Positions 30,589 through 40,369 of a stretch of 64,000 nt of DNA are shown in pieces; positions within the stretch are counted from its first letter, which is position 1; each line of letters starts with the position of its first letter. A program made the position numbers and the translations under genes. The notes below the pieces were generated by a model, which saw only the letters and a list, made by a program, of their open reading frames with translations, had not been told where the DNA came from and did no database searches. This DNA comes from Legionella clemsonensis. GTDB taxonomy: Bacteria; Pseudomonadota; Gammaproteobacteria; Legionellales; Legionellaceae. The stretch covers positions 1,036,001 to 1,100,000 of the forward strand of contig NZ_CP016397.1 in NCBI RefSeq assembly GCF_002240035.1, written 5' to 3'.

Positions 30589-30678
30589 TCAGCATAAAAT
30601 AACGGCGCTATGATAGATAGAGATGAATGCATAAAGCGCAAGAGGAAGTATTTTTATTAGTGTTTTATTAAATTTCAT
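30589..30678 (-). CDS. Possible 29-residue hydrophobic peptide
   Basis: ATG at 30678 is preceded by AGGAAGGA at a proper distance. The peptide is a basic start (MKFNKTLIK) followed by a hydrophobic stretch ending in VILC, like a signal peptide or a small membrane peptide. A second frame, open for about 45 codons, overlaps it in the +1 direction, so this could also be the start of a frameshifted small secreted protein. No similarity recognised; weak call. Confidence 0.25.
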   Translation of the reverse strand: MKFNKTLIKILPLALYAFISIYHSAVILC

Positions 30679-30821
30679 GTTGATTGTCCTTCCTAGAGTG
30701 CTGTGATTTTCCTATTCATTCAAAAATTGTGCCTGTTTTTGAAAAAATGTAGGGCTGGGTCAGGGCAATATCATACCATTTTGAATTAATTTCATCCTAT
30801 TGTCTTGTATAAATTACCGTC

Positions 30822-30842
30822 ATCCTGAGCAAAGCGAAGGAT
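30822..30842. repeat. REP-like palindrome, short copy
   Basis: ATCCTGAGC, the loop AAA, and GCGAAGGAT form a short imperfect stem with the same two-base mismatch after ATCCT as the copies at 17104 and 34078. It is preceded by CCGTC, a common companion in dispersed proteobacterial REP sequences. Confidence 0.55.
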
Positions 30843-31022
30843 CTTCTCCGATTTGCCCTGGGGCGGAGAATAATTTGCTCGAAATTAGGCATTTTGAATA
30901 AATTGGCATAACAAGTGCTAATAGAACTCTTAGAGTATTAACGTTTGGCAATACACATTCAGTTTTTTATTTAAGAAGTCGTTTGTTTAGTTATCATTAA
31001 TCATTAATGAGGAATACTAGCT

Positions 31023-32684
31023 ATGACCATGCAGCCAAAATCTCTCAATCAAACTCTGCTGGAGAATGAAAAACAATTCGCTGACAAAGTCTATTTAAAG
31101 CAGCCTCGCGATGGGAAATGGCATGAATTTACCTGGGAAATGGTGGTGCGCCAAGCAAAGCAAGTAGCGAAAATGCTCCAGGATCTTGGCCTTAAGAAAG
31201 GGGATCGTGTGGCAATTTTTTCAAAAAATTGTGCTGAGTGGTTTATTACTGATTTTGGTATTAGTTTAGCAGGTATGGTTAATGTGCCACTATTTGCCAA
31301 TCAGCATGAGGATAGCATTCAATATGTACTTGAACATGCTGACATTAAATTAGTCTTTGTTGGTAAACTTGATGACCATCAGCGGGTTCGAAATTATATC
31401 CCTGATACGCTTTTGACAGTCAGTTTTGATTATCATGAAAACTTAGATTGTTCCTACCAGTGGAGTGATGTCTTAAAAAAACAGCCTGCAGAAGATCTTG
31501 TTACAGAGCCTTCACCGGAAGATTTCTATACAATTATTTATTCTTCAGGGACATCAGGACAACCAAAAGGTGCTGTTTATACCCACGGAATAATTGCTAA
31601 TTATCTTGAATTATTCCCTCAGGATATTAAAAGAATTCGAGAAGTTGATCACTATCATCTAATGTCTTATTTACCCTTAGCCCATGTTTATGAGCGATCT
31701 GCAATTCAATTGGGTAGTGTAGTTATTCCTTGCGACGTTTCATTTGTAGAAAGTTTGGATAAATTCGTAGAAAATTTACAGGAAGCTAAGCCTACATTTT
31801 TTACCGCAGTACCACGCATTTGGGGTATTTTTCAGCAAAAAATAGAACAAAAACTTCCACCCAAAAAATTGAATCTGTTGCTTAAATTACCTTTGATTTC
31901 AAGCTTAATTAAAAAGAAAATTAGACATCATCTGGGATTAGAGCGCTGTACCAATTGTTTTTCAGGAGCTTCCCATTTACCTGTCTCCATTCTTGAGTTT
32001 TTTGATAAGCTTGAGATAAAAATTCAGGAAGGCTATGGACAAACGGAAAATTTGGCCTATGCGACTTTTTCTTTGCTCGGCAAACGACGTCCAGGTTATG
32101 TGGGAACGCCGAGACTTAAGGTTGATCTGAAACTTGGTGAGGAGAATGAGTTAATGATTAAGTCGCCTTGCTTGATGAAAGAATACTATAAAAATGAAGA
32201 CGCAACGAATGCTGCATTAACTGATGATGGGTGGCTACACACTGGAGATATTGCTGAGCTGGATGAGGATAAAAATGTCAAAATAATAGGGCGTCTTTCC
32301 GAGAATTTTAAAAACCAAAAGGGAGAATTTATTGTACCAGGCCCTATTGAAAAACGATTTGCTGCAAATGCTGCAATTGACCAATTATGCTTGATTGGTC
32401 GAGAATTACCAAATAATGTTTTACTAGTTACCCTAAGTGAATCTGGCCGTAGTCAAACCAAAGAAAATATCAAACAAACGTTACAAGAAAATTTACGCAA
32501 GGTAAATAGCGAACTGGCAAGTTATGAAAAAATTAGTCACATAATAGTCGTAGACGATGCATGGACTCCTGAAAACGGCATTTTAACTCCTACATTAAAG
32601 GTTAAGCGACGTATTGTCGAAGCCAATTATCGGGATTTAATTAAAGAAGCTATTACACAATCCAATTCCGTTATTTGGGCATAA
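31023..32684 (+). CDS. Long-chain fatty acid--CoA ligase (AMP-binding enzyme)
   Basis: Activates fatty acids through an acyl-adenylate. At 553 residues it is full length for the family. The AMP/phosphate motif YSSGTSGQPKGAVYTH lies near residue 177, the second core motif YGQTENLAYATF near 339, and the hinge region TGDIAELDEDKNVKIIGR near 409, followed by FKNQKGEFIVPGPIE. These are typical of the AMP-forming long-chain (FAA/FadD15-like) branch rather than the classical FadD. No signal peptide or TM segment. GAGGA lies upstream of ATG 31023. Followed by a strong terminator. Confidence 0.92.
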   Translation: MTMQPKSLNQTLLENEKQFADKVYLKQPRDGKWHEFTWEMVVRQAKQVAKMLQDLGLKKGDRVAIFSKNCAEWFITDFGISLAGMVNVPLFANQHEDSIQYVLEHADIKLVFVGKLDDHQRVRNYIPDTLLTVSFDYHENLDCSYQWSDVLKKQPAEDLVTEPSPEDFYTIIYSSGTSGQPKGAVYTHGIIANYLELFPQDIKRIREVDHYHLMSYLPLAHVYERSAIQLGSVVIPCDVSFVESLDKFVENLQEAKPTFFTAVPRIWGIFQQKIEQKLPPKKLNLLLKLPLISSLIKKKIRHHLGLERCTNCFSGASHLPVSILEFFDKLEIKIQEGYGQTENLAYATFSLLGKRRPGYVGTPRLKVDLKLGEENELMIKSPCLMKEYYKNEDATNAALTDDGWLHTGDIAELDEDKNVKIIGRLSENFKNQKGEFIVPGPIEKRFAANAAIDQLCLIGRELPNNVLLVTLSESGRSQTKENIKQTLQENLRKVNSELASYEKISHIIVVDDAWTPENGILTPTLKVKRRIVEANYRDLIKEAITQSNSVIWA

Positions 32685-32711
32685 AAAAGACTGCGAGGTG
32701 GCAGTCTTTTT
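32683..32711. terminator. Bidirectional rho-independent terminator
   Basis: GACTGC and GCAGTC form a six-pair stem around GAGGTG, flanked by an A-run on the left and a T-run on the right, so it can act for both the acyl-CoA ligase gene and the convergent Sel1-repeat gene. The A-run begins at the ligase stop codon. Confidence 0.9.
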
Positions 32712-32729
32712 GGGGATAAAGAAGTATAT

Positions 32730-33854
32730 TTATTGAACTTTATATTGTTCAGCGTATTTATTCGCCAAATCTCTAGCTTGTTGTAATTGTTCGGGAGTGA
32801 GCTTTTTTTCGAGTTCATCACGTGCTTTGCTTGAGTCTGTAAACCCATTAGTGACAGCCACGCTAAACCAGGCATAGGCTTCCACTGGGTTAGCGGTTAC
32901 ACCAATACCATCGCGGTAAAAAATTCCCATTTTATTCTGAGCACGTCCATAACCTTGCTCCGCGGATTTACGAATCCAGCTTACAGCCTGTTCCAAATTT
33001 TTGGTAACGCCATCGCCATATAAATACATATCACCTATATTAAATTGGGCATTGGCATTGCCCAGATCAGCACTCTTTTGATACCAATAGGCAGCTTTCT
33101 GTAAATCGGCGTTGCCTGCTTTACCAGTGTCGTAAAAATAACCTACTTCAAGCTGGGATTTTGCATGTCCTTTATCAGCTGCCTGTTGAAAATAATCAAA
33201 GGCCTTGGATTCATCTTTGGTAACACCTTCGCCATACTTGTGTAAAAGACCAAGATTATACAATGCGCCTGGATTACCCAGATCAGCAGCTTTTCTATAC
33301 CATTTAATCGCTTCATCTAAATCTTTAGGCACTCCAGTTCCTGTGTCATACATAAAACCTATTGATAAGGCTGCTTCGGAATTTCCTTGCTCCGCTGCTT
33401 TTTTATACCAGGACATGGCTTTTTCATAATTTTGAGGTACGCCAGTAGCATGATCATACATATAACCTAAAGCATATTGTGCATCAGCATTGTTTTGAGC
33501 GGCAGCTTTTTCATACCATTGCAGGGCTTTGTTGTAGCCGTCTGGTGTTTCTTGATACCAATAAAAACCTGCTAATAATACTTGCGCATCAACATTGCCC
33601 TGGTTCGCAGCTGCTAGTAATAATTGCTCGGTCTTGTCAGGATTATAAGTGACTCCCTCACCATAATAATACATTCGACCAAGCAGGTATTGCGCTTTGG
33701 GATCCCCTTTTTCTGCTTCATCAGAGAGAAGAATAAACGCTTTTTCATAACGTTTTTCATTGTAGGCTGCTTCGCCTTCTTGAGTGCTGGCATAGACTGA
33801 GTTTAGTAGGAGGGTACTGATTGCAACGGATAAAATAGTTTTTTTCATGTCCAT
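32730..33854 (-). CDS. Secreted Sel1-like repeat protein
   Basis: 374 residues. An N-terminal signal peptide (KKTILSVAISTLLLNSVYA, cleavage near residue 22) is followed by about eight or nine Sel1-type TPR-like repeats of 36 residues. Examples are AQYALGYMYDHATGVPQNYEKAMSWYKKAAEQG and similar units with the A-x-x-x-L-G-x-x-Y pattern. Known Legionella Sel1 proteins (LpnE, EnhC, LidL) act in host-cell entry and trafficking, but most bacterial SLR proteins are periplasmic adaptors. Which applies here is unknown. AAGG precedes ATG 33854; an ATG two codons later is an alternative. Confidence 0.9.
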   Translation of the reverse strand: MDMKKTILSVAISTLLLNSVYASTQEGEAAYNEKRYEKAFILLSDEAEKGDPKAQYLLGRMYYYGEGVTYNPDKTEQLLLAAANQGNVDAQVLLAGFYWYQETPDGYNKALQWYEKAAAQNNADAQYALGYMYDHATGVPQNYEKAMSWYKKAAEQGNSEAALSIGFMYDTGTGVPKDLDEAIKWYRKAADLGNPGALYNLGLLHKYGEGVTKDESKAFDYFQQAADKGHAKSQLEVGYFYDTGKAGNADLQKAAYWYQKSADLGNANAQFNIGDMYLYGDGVTKNLEQAVSWIRKSAEQGYGRAQNKMGIFYRDGIGVTANPVEAYAWFSVAVTNGFTDSSKARDELEKKLTPEQLQQARDLANKYAEQYKVQ

Positions 33855-34171
33855 AGTAAAAACCTTATACTAATTGTCCTCGTTTATAGTATATATGCAA
33901 CTTGCATTTGCGTGTGTGAAAGTGAGGCAGCATTTACCCACCTGAGCTAGAACCATTATAAATTCTTTTAATAAAATTATTCCCTATTTTTCATTAGGAT
34001 AACAGAGTTTAATAAAATATTTCTAACTCCCTAGTATACGATTGGAAAAGAAACGTAAGGAATTCTTACAACATTGCCATCCTTCAGCGGCTATGCCGCT
34101 TCAGGATGAAACTCGTATTGCTATTAGTTGACTAGGGTTAGCGGCATTCTTGTCTATCTATACAATAAAAA
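33855..34171. other. Non-coding interval of about 320 bases
   Basis: It separates the Sel1-repeat gene from the end of mfd, both read leftward. It holds the REP-like palindrome at 34078-34108. I see no gene. The Sel1 promoter should lie in the right-hand neighbourhood of 33860-33960. Confidence 0.5.
34078..34108. repeat. REP-like palindrome, copy 2
   Basis: CATCCTTCAGCGGC and GCCGCTTCAGGATG pair around the loop TAT with the same TC/TC internal mismatch as the copy at 17104. It lies 64 bases after the mfd stop on the minus strand. No T-run follows, so it is more like a REP than a terminator. Confidence 0.75.
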
Positions 34172-37100
34172 TTACCAATCGATTTCTTTATTGGCCAGGT
34201 TAATAAGCAAAGATTGAATTTCATGAACGCGTTCTGCAGCCACAATACTATCCAGAGTAAATTTTAATCGGGTAGGCCCATCCAGTTGATAGCGTTTTGC
34301 ATGAACCTGTACAAGACTGATCAACACACCTGGATCAATTTGTGGCGTATCACCAAATTCAAGTTTTCCTTGTTGCTGAAAGGCATTGATCTTTTTGATT
34401 CCGAGTTTTGTTGCTAATAATTTAAGTTCGGTAACCAATAATAAATTTTTTGCAGGTGGTGGCAGTAAACCAAATCGGTCTATCATTTCTACCTGCAAAT
34501 CACGTAATTGCTGTTTACTTTTAGCATTGGCAACCCGTTTATACATAATCAAACGCGTATGAATGTCGGCGATATACTCTTCAGGGAGAATGGCACTGAT
34601 GCGTAAATCAATTTCAGGTCCTTGTTGCATGGGAGTTGCTAATTCCGGGGTTTTCCCCGCTTTTAAATCATTAACCGCCTTGTCAAGCATCTCCATAAAC
34701 AAACTAAAACCTATCGCTTGCATGTTACCACTTTGATCTTCTCCCAATAACTCACCTGCACCTCGAATTTCCAGATCATGGGTCGCAAGAGTAAAGCCTG
34801 CGCCTAAATCCTCCAGAGAGACAATGGCCTCAAGACGCTTAACGGCATCAGAAGTTAATAATTTTTCATTAGGTGTTAGTAAATAAGCATAAGCTTGATG
34901 ATGTGAACGTCCTACCCGACCTCGTAATTGATGAAGTTGAGCTAAACCAAATTTATCGGCCCTATCAATGATAATGGTGTTTGCTGTTGGTATATCAATC
35001 CCTGTTTCGATAATAGTTGTACAAACAAGCACATTAAATCGATGATGATAAAAATCAGACATAATACGTTCTAATTCGCGCTCACGCATTTGCCCGTGAG
35101 CACCACGGATTTTTGCTTCTGGCACCAACGCTTGTAATTCCTGGCAGATTCTTTCTAGTGTTTGTACATTGTTATGAAGAAAATAAACCTGACCACCCCG
35201 TAAAATTTCACGAAGTATCGCTTCACGCAGAATAGAATCATTCTTTTCCTGCCAGAAAGTTTTAATGGCCAGTCTTTTTGCCGGTGGTGTGGCAATTAAG
35301 GAAATATCACGAATACCCGCCATTGCCATGTTTAATGTTCTGGGAATCGGTGTGGCAGTCATTGACAGAATATCAATATGAGTACGCAAAGATTTAATAT
35401 GTTCTTTCTGTTTCACACCGAACCGATGTTCTTCATCAATAATAAGCAAGCCTAAATTTTTAAAATCAATGGCGTGGGAAAATAACTTGTGAGTACCAAT
35501 CACAATGTCAGTTTGGCCATTTTTTAATGATTCGATGACCTTATCGGTTTCTTTACCGCTGCGAAAGCGAGATAATAATTCGATATTTACCGGAAAATCA
35601 GCAAAGCGATCGCGAAAGGTTTCAAAATGTTGGGCTGCCAGTAGGGTGGTGGGTACTAGCACACAGACTTGTTTACCATTTTGCACGGCAATAAATGCGG
35701 CACGCATAGCCACTTCTGTTTTACCAAAGCCGACATCCCCACAGATAAGTCGGTCCATAGGGCGGGAAGATTCCATGTCTTTTACAATCTGCTCAATGGC
35801 ATGTAATTGATCAGGTGTTTCTGTAAATGGAAACTCACTGGCAAATCGCTGATAATCGCTTTGAGGAAATTGATAAATATAACCTGGCTTCGCCTCACGT
35901 TTCGCATAGATTTCCAATAGCTGAATGGCAACGTCATGAATTTTTTCTGCAGCTTTCTTTTTCTCTTTTTGCCACTGATCGGTACCTAATCGATGTAAAG
36001 GTGCATGTTCACTATCCATGCCCGTATAGCGACTGATCAAATGCAAAGATGTCACGGGAACATAAATTTTATCATCACCCGCGTAGGTTAAAACCAAAAA
36101 TTCATTCAGCGTGCCATTACTCTCCAGGGTTTGCAAACCTTTATAACGTCCAACGCCAAACTGCAAATGAACTACCGGTGCATCAACCCGAAGTTCCGCT
36201 AAATCACGGATAATTAAATCTGGGTCAACTGCTTTTTGAACGCTGCGTCGCTGCGGGACAGCCTGCTCGCCAAATAACTGTGCCTCTACAATAATGGCAA
36301 TATGCTGATGGATTAATTCAGCCCCATCAATTAAAGGACCAGTCGTAATATTAATGGGAGAATTATCGCTAAGAAAGTCTTGCCATGACGATTGTATCTT
36401 GGGAAGAACTGAGCTTTGCTTCAAAAGATCCAGTAATACCTCTCGTCTTCCAGCACTCTCAACAACAATTAAAAATCGCTTGTCCTTGTCGGCTAAATAC
36501 TCACACAATTTTGCAAGGGGTTTCTCTGCCTGACGTTCAATAGGTAACGAGGGTGCCTTGGCAATATTAAAATTGAATACCACGCCTTTTTTATCAACCG
36601 GTCGATGATAAAAACGAAGCTGTTGATATTGATTAGCGTGAGTTAGTAGTTCTGTTGGAGTAAGAAAGCAACGCTCTGGTTTAAGAATAGGGCGGGTGAT
36701 ATCGTAACTTCGTTGTTCATAACGTATTCTTATTTCATGCCAGAATTGCTCTGCGTATTCAGCAGTGTCTTCAATAAAACAGAGGCTTGCTTCTTTCGGT
36801 AAGTAGTCGAAAAAAACAGCGGTTTGTTCAAAAAACAAAGGTAGGTAATACTCAATTCCAGAAGGATACTGAGCATTACTAACCGCTTCATAAACAGGGC
36901 ATTGACTAGGATTACCAGAAAATTGCTCTCTAAAGGCTCGACGAAATAAAGTAATACTTTGCTCATTGAGTGGAAATTCACGTGCTGGTAACAGGTGAAT
37001 GTCGCTAATTTTAGTAATCGTTCGCTGTGTCTCTGTATCAAACTGGCGCAGACTATCAATCACGTCATCAAATAATTCAATGCGAAAAGGAAGTGTACTT

Positions 37101-37630
37101 CCCATGGGATAAACGTCAATAATTGCCCCACGAATAGCAAATTCGCCATGTTCCAATACTTTATTAACGCAGTGATAACCTGCTTCTTGTAGTTGATGAC
37201 GAAAAAGTTCTAAATTCAGTGTCTGTCCTTCCTTCAATACCAGGGCATGATGATGCAAAAAATGTGGAGGACATAGCCGATGCATGAGTGTATTTACCGA
37301 GCTTATAACAATAGCATTAGACACCTGTTGTAAACGGCTTAAGCAGGCTAAACGTTCAGAAATAATATCCTGATGAGGTGAAAATTGATCATAAGGTAAT
37401 GTTTCCCAATCAGGAAAAAAGAGTAACTCAGGAGAATTCTCTTTTTTTAGAAAAAAGGCTAATTCATCCAGCAACTGTCCCGCACTTAAATTATCAGGAG
37501 CAATTAAAAGTGTAATGCCTGTTCTTTGTTCACAAAATTCAGTAATAGCCAAGGGGAGACTGCAACCATACAATTGGCCCCAAGTCTGTTTTTTTTCAAT
37601 TTTGGGAAAATCGAGTACAAAATTGACCAT
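34172..37630 (-). CDS. mfd: Transcription-repair coupling factor
   Basis: Dislodges RNA polymerase stalled at DNA lesions and recruits UvrA. The 1152-residue length is normal. In order: UvrB-like N-terminal module, the RNA-polymerase-interacting domain with [18 protein letters not shown] (about 490-507), then the RecG-like helicase with Walker [17 protein letters not shown], the Walker B box [42 protein letters not shown] and [18 protein letters not shown]. The C-terminal TRCF domain follows. It ends 64 bases upstream of a REP-like palindrome. Probably a single gene. Confidence 0.98.
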   Translation of the reverse strand: MVNFVLDFPKIEKKQTWGQLYGCSLPLAITEFCEQRTGITLLIAPDNLSAGQLLDELAFFLKKENSPELLFFPDWETLPYDQFSPHQDIISERLACLSRLQQVSNAIVISSVNTLMHRLCPPHFLHHHALVLKEGQTLNLELFRHQLQEAGYHCVNKVLEHGEFAIRGAIIDVYPMGSTLPFRIELFDDVIDSLRQFDTETQRTITKISDIHLLPAREFPLNEQSITLFRRAFREQFSGNPSQCPVYEAVSNAQYPSGIEYYLPLFFEQTAVFFDYLPKEASLCFIEDTAEYAEQFWHEIRIRYEQRSYDITRPILKPERCFLTPTELLTHANQYQQLRFYHRPVDKKGVVFNFNIAKAPSLPIERQAEKPLAKLCEYLADKDKRFLIVVESAGRREVLLDLLKQSSVLPKIQSSWQDFLSDNSPINITTGPLIDGAELIHQHIAIIVEAQLFGEQAVPQRRSVQKAVDPDLIIRDLAELRVDAPVVHLQFGVGRYKGLQTLESNGTLNEFLVLTYAGDDKIYVPVTSLHLISRYTGMDSEHAPLHRLGTDQWQKEKKKAAEKIHDVAIQLLEIYAKREAKPGYIYQFPQSDYQRFASEFPFTETPDQLHAIEQIVKDMESSRPMDRLICGDVGFGKTEVAMRAAFIAVQNGKQVCVLVPTTLLAAQHFETFRDRFADFPVNIELLSRFRSGKETDKVIESLKNGQTDIVIGTHKLFSHAIDFKNLGLLIIDEEHRFGVKQKEHIKSLRTHIDILSMTATPIPRTLNMAMAGIRDISLIATPPAKRLAIKTFWQEKNDSILREAILREILRGGQVYFLHNNVQTLERICQELQALVPEAKIRGAHGQMRERELERIMSDFYHHRFNVLVCTTIIETGIDIPTANTIIIDRADKFGLAQLHQLRGRVGRSHHQAYAYLLTPNEKLLTSDAVKRLEAIVSLEDLGAGFTLATHDLEIRGAGELLGEDQSGNMQAIGFSLFMEMLDKAVNDLKAGKTPELATPMQQGPEIDLRISAILPEEYIADIHTRLIMYKRVANAKSKQQLRDLQVEMIDRFGLLPPPAKNLLLVTELKLLATKLGIKKINAFQQQGKLEFGDTPQIDPGVLISLVQVHAKRYQLDGPTRLKFTLDSIVAAERVHEIQSLLINLANKEIDW

Positions 37631-37887
37631 AGAAAATACACGTACCTCTAAACATCAGGGCAGTAGTATACTATAGAGTAGGTTATAAAACAGGGTCTAT
37701 TAGCAATGAGCAGGGAGTATATACAATCGTAACAATATCTTAGAACTCCCGCGTATAAAACGCGGCATATAGAGGACATGTTTATCCCTGTATTAAATAA
37801 AGTTAACGCAGCGATTTAATTTATAGAGCTGTCTTAAAATCTTTGAAAATTGGTATAAGCTAATTATAGAAGTTTGAGGAGCATTGT

Positions 37888-38856
37888 ATGGCGTTAACTT
37901 TATTAAGACTGGAAGATATTAAACGTTGCATTTCCATGAAAGAAGCGATAGACACGATGGAAATCGCTTTTAAGCAGTTAGTAACCCAGAAAGTTATTAT
38001 GCCGCTTAGAACACCCATTCCAGTCCAAAAGCAAAATGCTTTAACATTGACTATGCCTGCGTATATACCTGGTCAAGAAGCATTAGGAGTAAAAGTTGTT
38101 TCTTTTTTTCCAAATAATGCAGCAAAAAACCTTCCCAGTATCTACGGAACTATCTTGCTTTTAGATGCGACCACCGGAGCAATAGAGGCTATTATGGAGG
38201 GTACCTATTTAACCGCTGTAAGGACAGGCGCTGTCTCTGGATTGGCAACAAAATACCTTGCGCGAGAGGATGCGAAACATTTGGCCATTATTGGTTCTGG
38301 TGTTCAAGCTGTAACTCAACTGGAGGCGATGGCAACAGTGCGGGAAATTGAAAGGGTCTCTATTTGTTCTCGCAATATGGAAAGAGCTAAACAGTTTGCA
38401 GATACAATCAGTGATCATTTTGAAGTAAGCGTTTTTAAAGATGTGAGGCAGGCGGTAAAAGAGGCAGATATAATCTGTTCGGCAACGAATAGTACGGAAC
38501 CGTTCATACACCTGCAGGATATTAAACCGAATGTTCATATTAATGCTATTGGTTCCCATACCAAAGAAATGCGGGAAGTTGCCAACGATGTATTAGCAAA
38601 AGCGTTAGTGATTGTGGATCAAAAGGAAGCTGCACTTGCTGAGGCTGGTGAAATTATTCATGCCATTGCCAATAAAGCGCTCACAGAAACACGGCTCAAA
38701 GAATTGGGTCATATGCTCAAAAAAAATACCACTTACTACAAAAGGAGACTTACTGTTTTTAAATCAGTAGGACTTGCAATTCAAGATATCAGTATTGCAC
38801 AGGTAGTTTTTCAAAATGCCAGCCTAAAACGTTTAGGTTCGAAATTTACTCTTTAA
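37888..38856 (+). CDS. Ornithine cyclodeaminase / mu-crystallin family NAD(P)-dependent enzyme
   Basis: 322 residues, a two-domain OCD fold. The substrate domain has RTPIPVQKQNALTLTMPAYI and LGVKVVSFFPNN, with the family Lys. The hinge TYLTAVRTGAVSGLATKYLA contains the conserved TAxRTGA motif. The Rossmann domain begins AIIGSGVQAVTQLEAM, followed by INAIGSHTKEMREV. Family members include ornithine cyclodeaminase, alanine dehydrogenase, ketimine reductase and staphyloferrin SbnB, so the substrate is open. GAGGAG precedes ATG 37888. The stop overlaps that of the convergent rhomboid gene. Confidence 0.9.
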   Translation: MALTLLRLEDIKRCISMKEAIDTMEIAFKQLVTQKVIMPLRTPIPVQKQNALTLTMPAYIPGQEALGVKVVSFFPNNAAKNLPSIYGTILLLDATTGAIEAIMEGTYLTAVRTGAVSGLATKYLAREDAKHLAIIGSGVQAVTQLEAMATVREIERVSICSRNMERAKQFADTISDHFEVSVFKDVRQAVKEADIICSATNSTEPFIHLQDIKPNVHINAIGSHTKEMREVANDVLAKALVIVDQKEAALAEAGEIIHAIANKALTETRLKELGHMLKKNTTYYKRRLTVFKSVGLAIQDISIAQVVFQNASLKRLGSKFTL

Positions 38857-39443
38857 ACTATTCCTGAATAATTTTTTAAAAGATAACTGGTAGCTAAGCC
38901 CGCCACTAGTCCAAATAAATGACCTTCCCAGGAAACACCTTTTTTGCTGGGAAAAATCCCTAAGAAAATTCCTGCAAAATAGTACAAACTGATTACACCA
39001 AGAATAATTGCTGTGACGGTACCTTGTTGTAAAATATCACTGACTAACAATCCCCAGTAACCGGTAATGAGCGAACTGGCCCCAATATGAATGCCAGGTT
39101 TAGCGAAACACCAGATTAACAAGCCACTTAAAAGTGTAATAATTAAAGTCACGTATAAAAAATACGGCAAGCCATTGATGAGAATAAAGTTACTCAATAC
39201 TACCAGGGGGATTGAATTAAAGAATAAATGATTAAAATTCGCATGTAATAAAGGTGCAAATAGAATACCGGGAAGGCCGTAAATACGTCTGGGTATAATA
39301 CCAAAATAAAGCAGACGGTTATTTAGAAAGAGATTAATAAAATAGACTAACCAGGGTATGCCTAGAATAATGAGCAGGAGATTTATATCAGCTTTTGTCT
39401 GCTGAATGATGACGTACAAGCTGCGGTTAATTTCATCAAGCAT
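38853..39443 (-). CDS. Rhomboid-family intramembrane serine protease
   Basis: 196 residues, six hydrophobic segments, cytosolic N-terminus. The rhomboid hallmarks are LLHANFNHLFFNSIPL (66-81) with the HxxxxH-type patch, GASSLITGYWG with catalytic S123 in a GASS variant of the usual GxSG, and GHLFGLVAG with catalytic H175. The residue after the serine is Ser, not Gly, which occurs in some active rhomboids. It overlaps the convergent cyclodeaminase-family gene by four bases and lies eight bases after the M23 peptidase gene, so it may be the last gene of the xseA-M23-rhomboid unit. Substrates unknown. Confidence 0.88.
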   Translation of the reverse strand: MLDEINRSLYVIIQQTKADINLLLIILGIPWLVYFINLFLNNRLLYFGIIPRRIYGLPGILFAPLLHANFNHLFFNSIPLVVLSNFILINGLPYFLYVTLIITLLSGLLIWCFAKPGIHIGASSLITGYWGLLVSDILQQGTVTAIILGVISLYYFAGIFLGIFPSKKGVSWEGHLFGLVAGLATSYLLKNYSGIV

Positions 39444-39451
39444 ATCAGGTC

Positions 39452-40366
39452 TCAGAGATTATGAGTAACCAACGCAGTTTTTTGCATGGTCTTTAGGGCA
39501 GTTTTATTGGTTGTCGGCAAGGCTGTAATGACTCGCACTGGCACAAAAAGAAGAGGGTCTACCAAAGTCTGATTCATTATCATTGACCAATGTAAATGAG
39601 GGCCTGTGGCACGTCCAGTTTTTCCTACAGTTCCTACTTGCTGTCCTTGTTGTAAATGATCACCAACGTTTACCTTGATTGTTTTTAAATGAGCGTATAG
39701 AGAAAATAAACCCATGCCATGATCAACAATTACTGTGTTGCCTGTAAAAAAATAGTCTTTGGCACTCACCACATTTCCTGCTGCAATGACATGAACAGGA
39801 GTATCGGCAGGTGCGCCAATGTCTAGACCAGAATGAGGAGGTCGGGCCTGATTATTATAAAAGCGCTTTAATCCAAATAGACTGGTAATAGGACCATGCG
39901 CCGGAGCAGTGAATTTTGCAGAAAATGGATTGGCAGCGGTGTATTGTGCATATAAAGTTTCCATTTCTTTATTCTCTTTTTCAATCCTTGCTTGTTCTTC
40001 AGCTGAAGGATTAACCAATCGATCATCCTTGATCGTCAAATGCTGAGTTGCATAATACTTATCCGTAATATGGAAAGGGATTGACATCTGTGAAGGTTTT
40101 TTCATAATCAGCTCTTGAATGGGCTGTTTTTTATCCAAAGGTATACCGACAATCAGCAACCATTGATTAGCTTTGGTGCTTGGAACAACCGCAATTTTTT
40201 TATTATCGTAATACACCTCTGGTTTTTGCTTAATATCAATGGGAATAATAGTAATGCCTCCATTAACTGCATGATTTTCCGGCAATGCCGCAGCTGCAAG
40301 CAGATGATTAGCCAGGAAAAATAAAGTAAAACAAGCAAAACGAAACAACTTAAAGTAATCCCTCAT
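39452..40366 (-). CDS. Secreted M23-family metallopeptidase (LytM domain)
   Basis: 304 residues with an N-terminal signal peptide (LFRFACFTLFFLANHLLAAAA). The C-terminal M23 domain has the zinc ligands in HSGLDIGAPADTPVHV (H-x3-D) and GPHLHWSM (H-x-H), with the intervening VDHGMGLFSLYAHL. All four ligands are present, so it should be an active endopeptidase on peptidoglycan cross-links, unlike the degenerate EnvC/NlpD type. The N-terminal domain (about 30-130) resembles a small Ig-like or prodomain module. It lies directly downstream of xseA, three bases apart. Confidence 0.93.
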   Translation of the reverse strand: MRDYFKLFRFACFTLFFLANHLLAAAALPENHAVNGGITIIPIDIKQKPEVYYDNKKIAVVPSTKANQWLLIVGIPLDKKQPIQELIMKKPSQMSIPFHITDKYYATQHLTIKDDRLVNPSAEEQARIEKENKEMETLYAQYTAANPFSAKFTAPAHGPITSLFGLKRFYNNQARPPHSGLDIGAPADTPVHVIAAGNVVSAKDYFFTGNTVIVDHGMGLFSLYAHLKTIKVNVGDHLQQGQQVGTVGKTGRATGPHLHWSMIMNQTLVDPLLFVPVRVITALPTTNKTALKTMQKTALVTHNL

Positions 40367-40369
40367 CGT

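Larger units (their letters stand above)
30309..31022. other. Non-coding interval of about 710 bases
   Basis: The interval lies between the divergent ubiX and acyl-CoA ligase genes and should hold both promoters. It contains one REP-like sequence (30822-30842) and a very small frame with a good ribosome-binding site (30589-30678), both listed separately. The remainder is AT-rich with no coding pattern that I can support. Confidence 0.5.
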
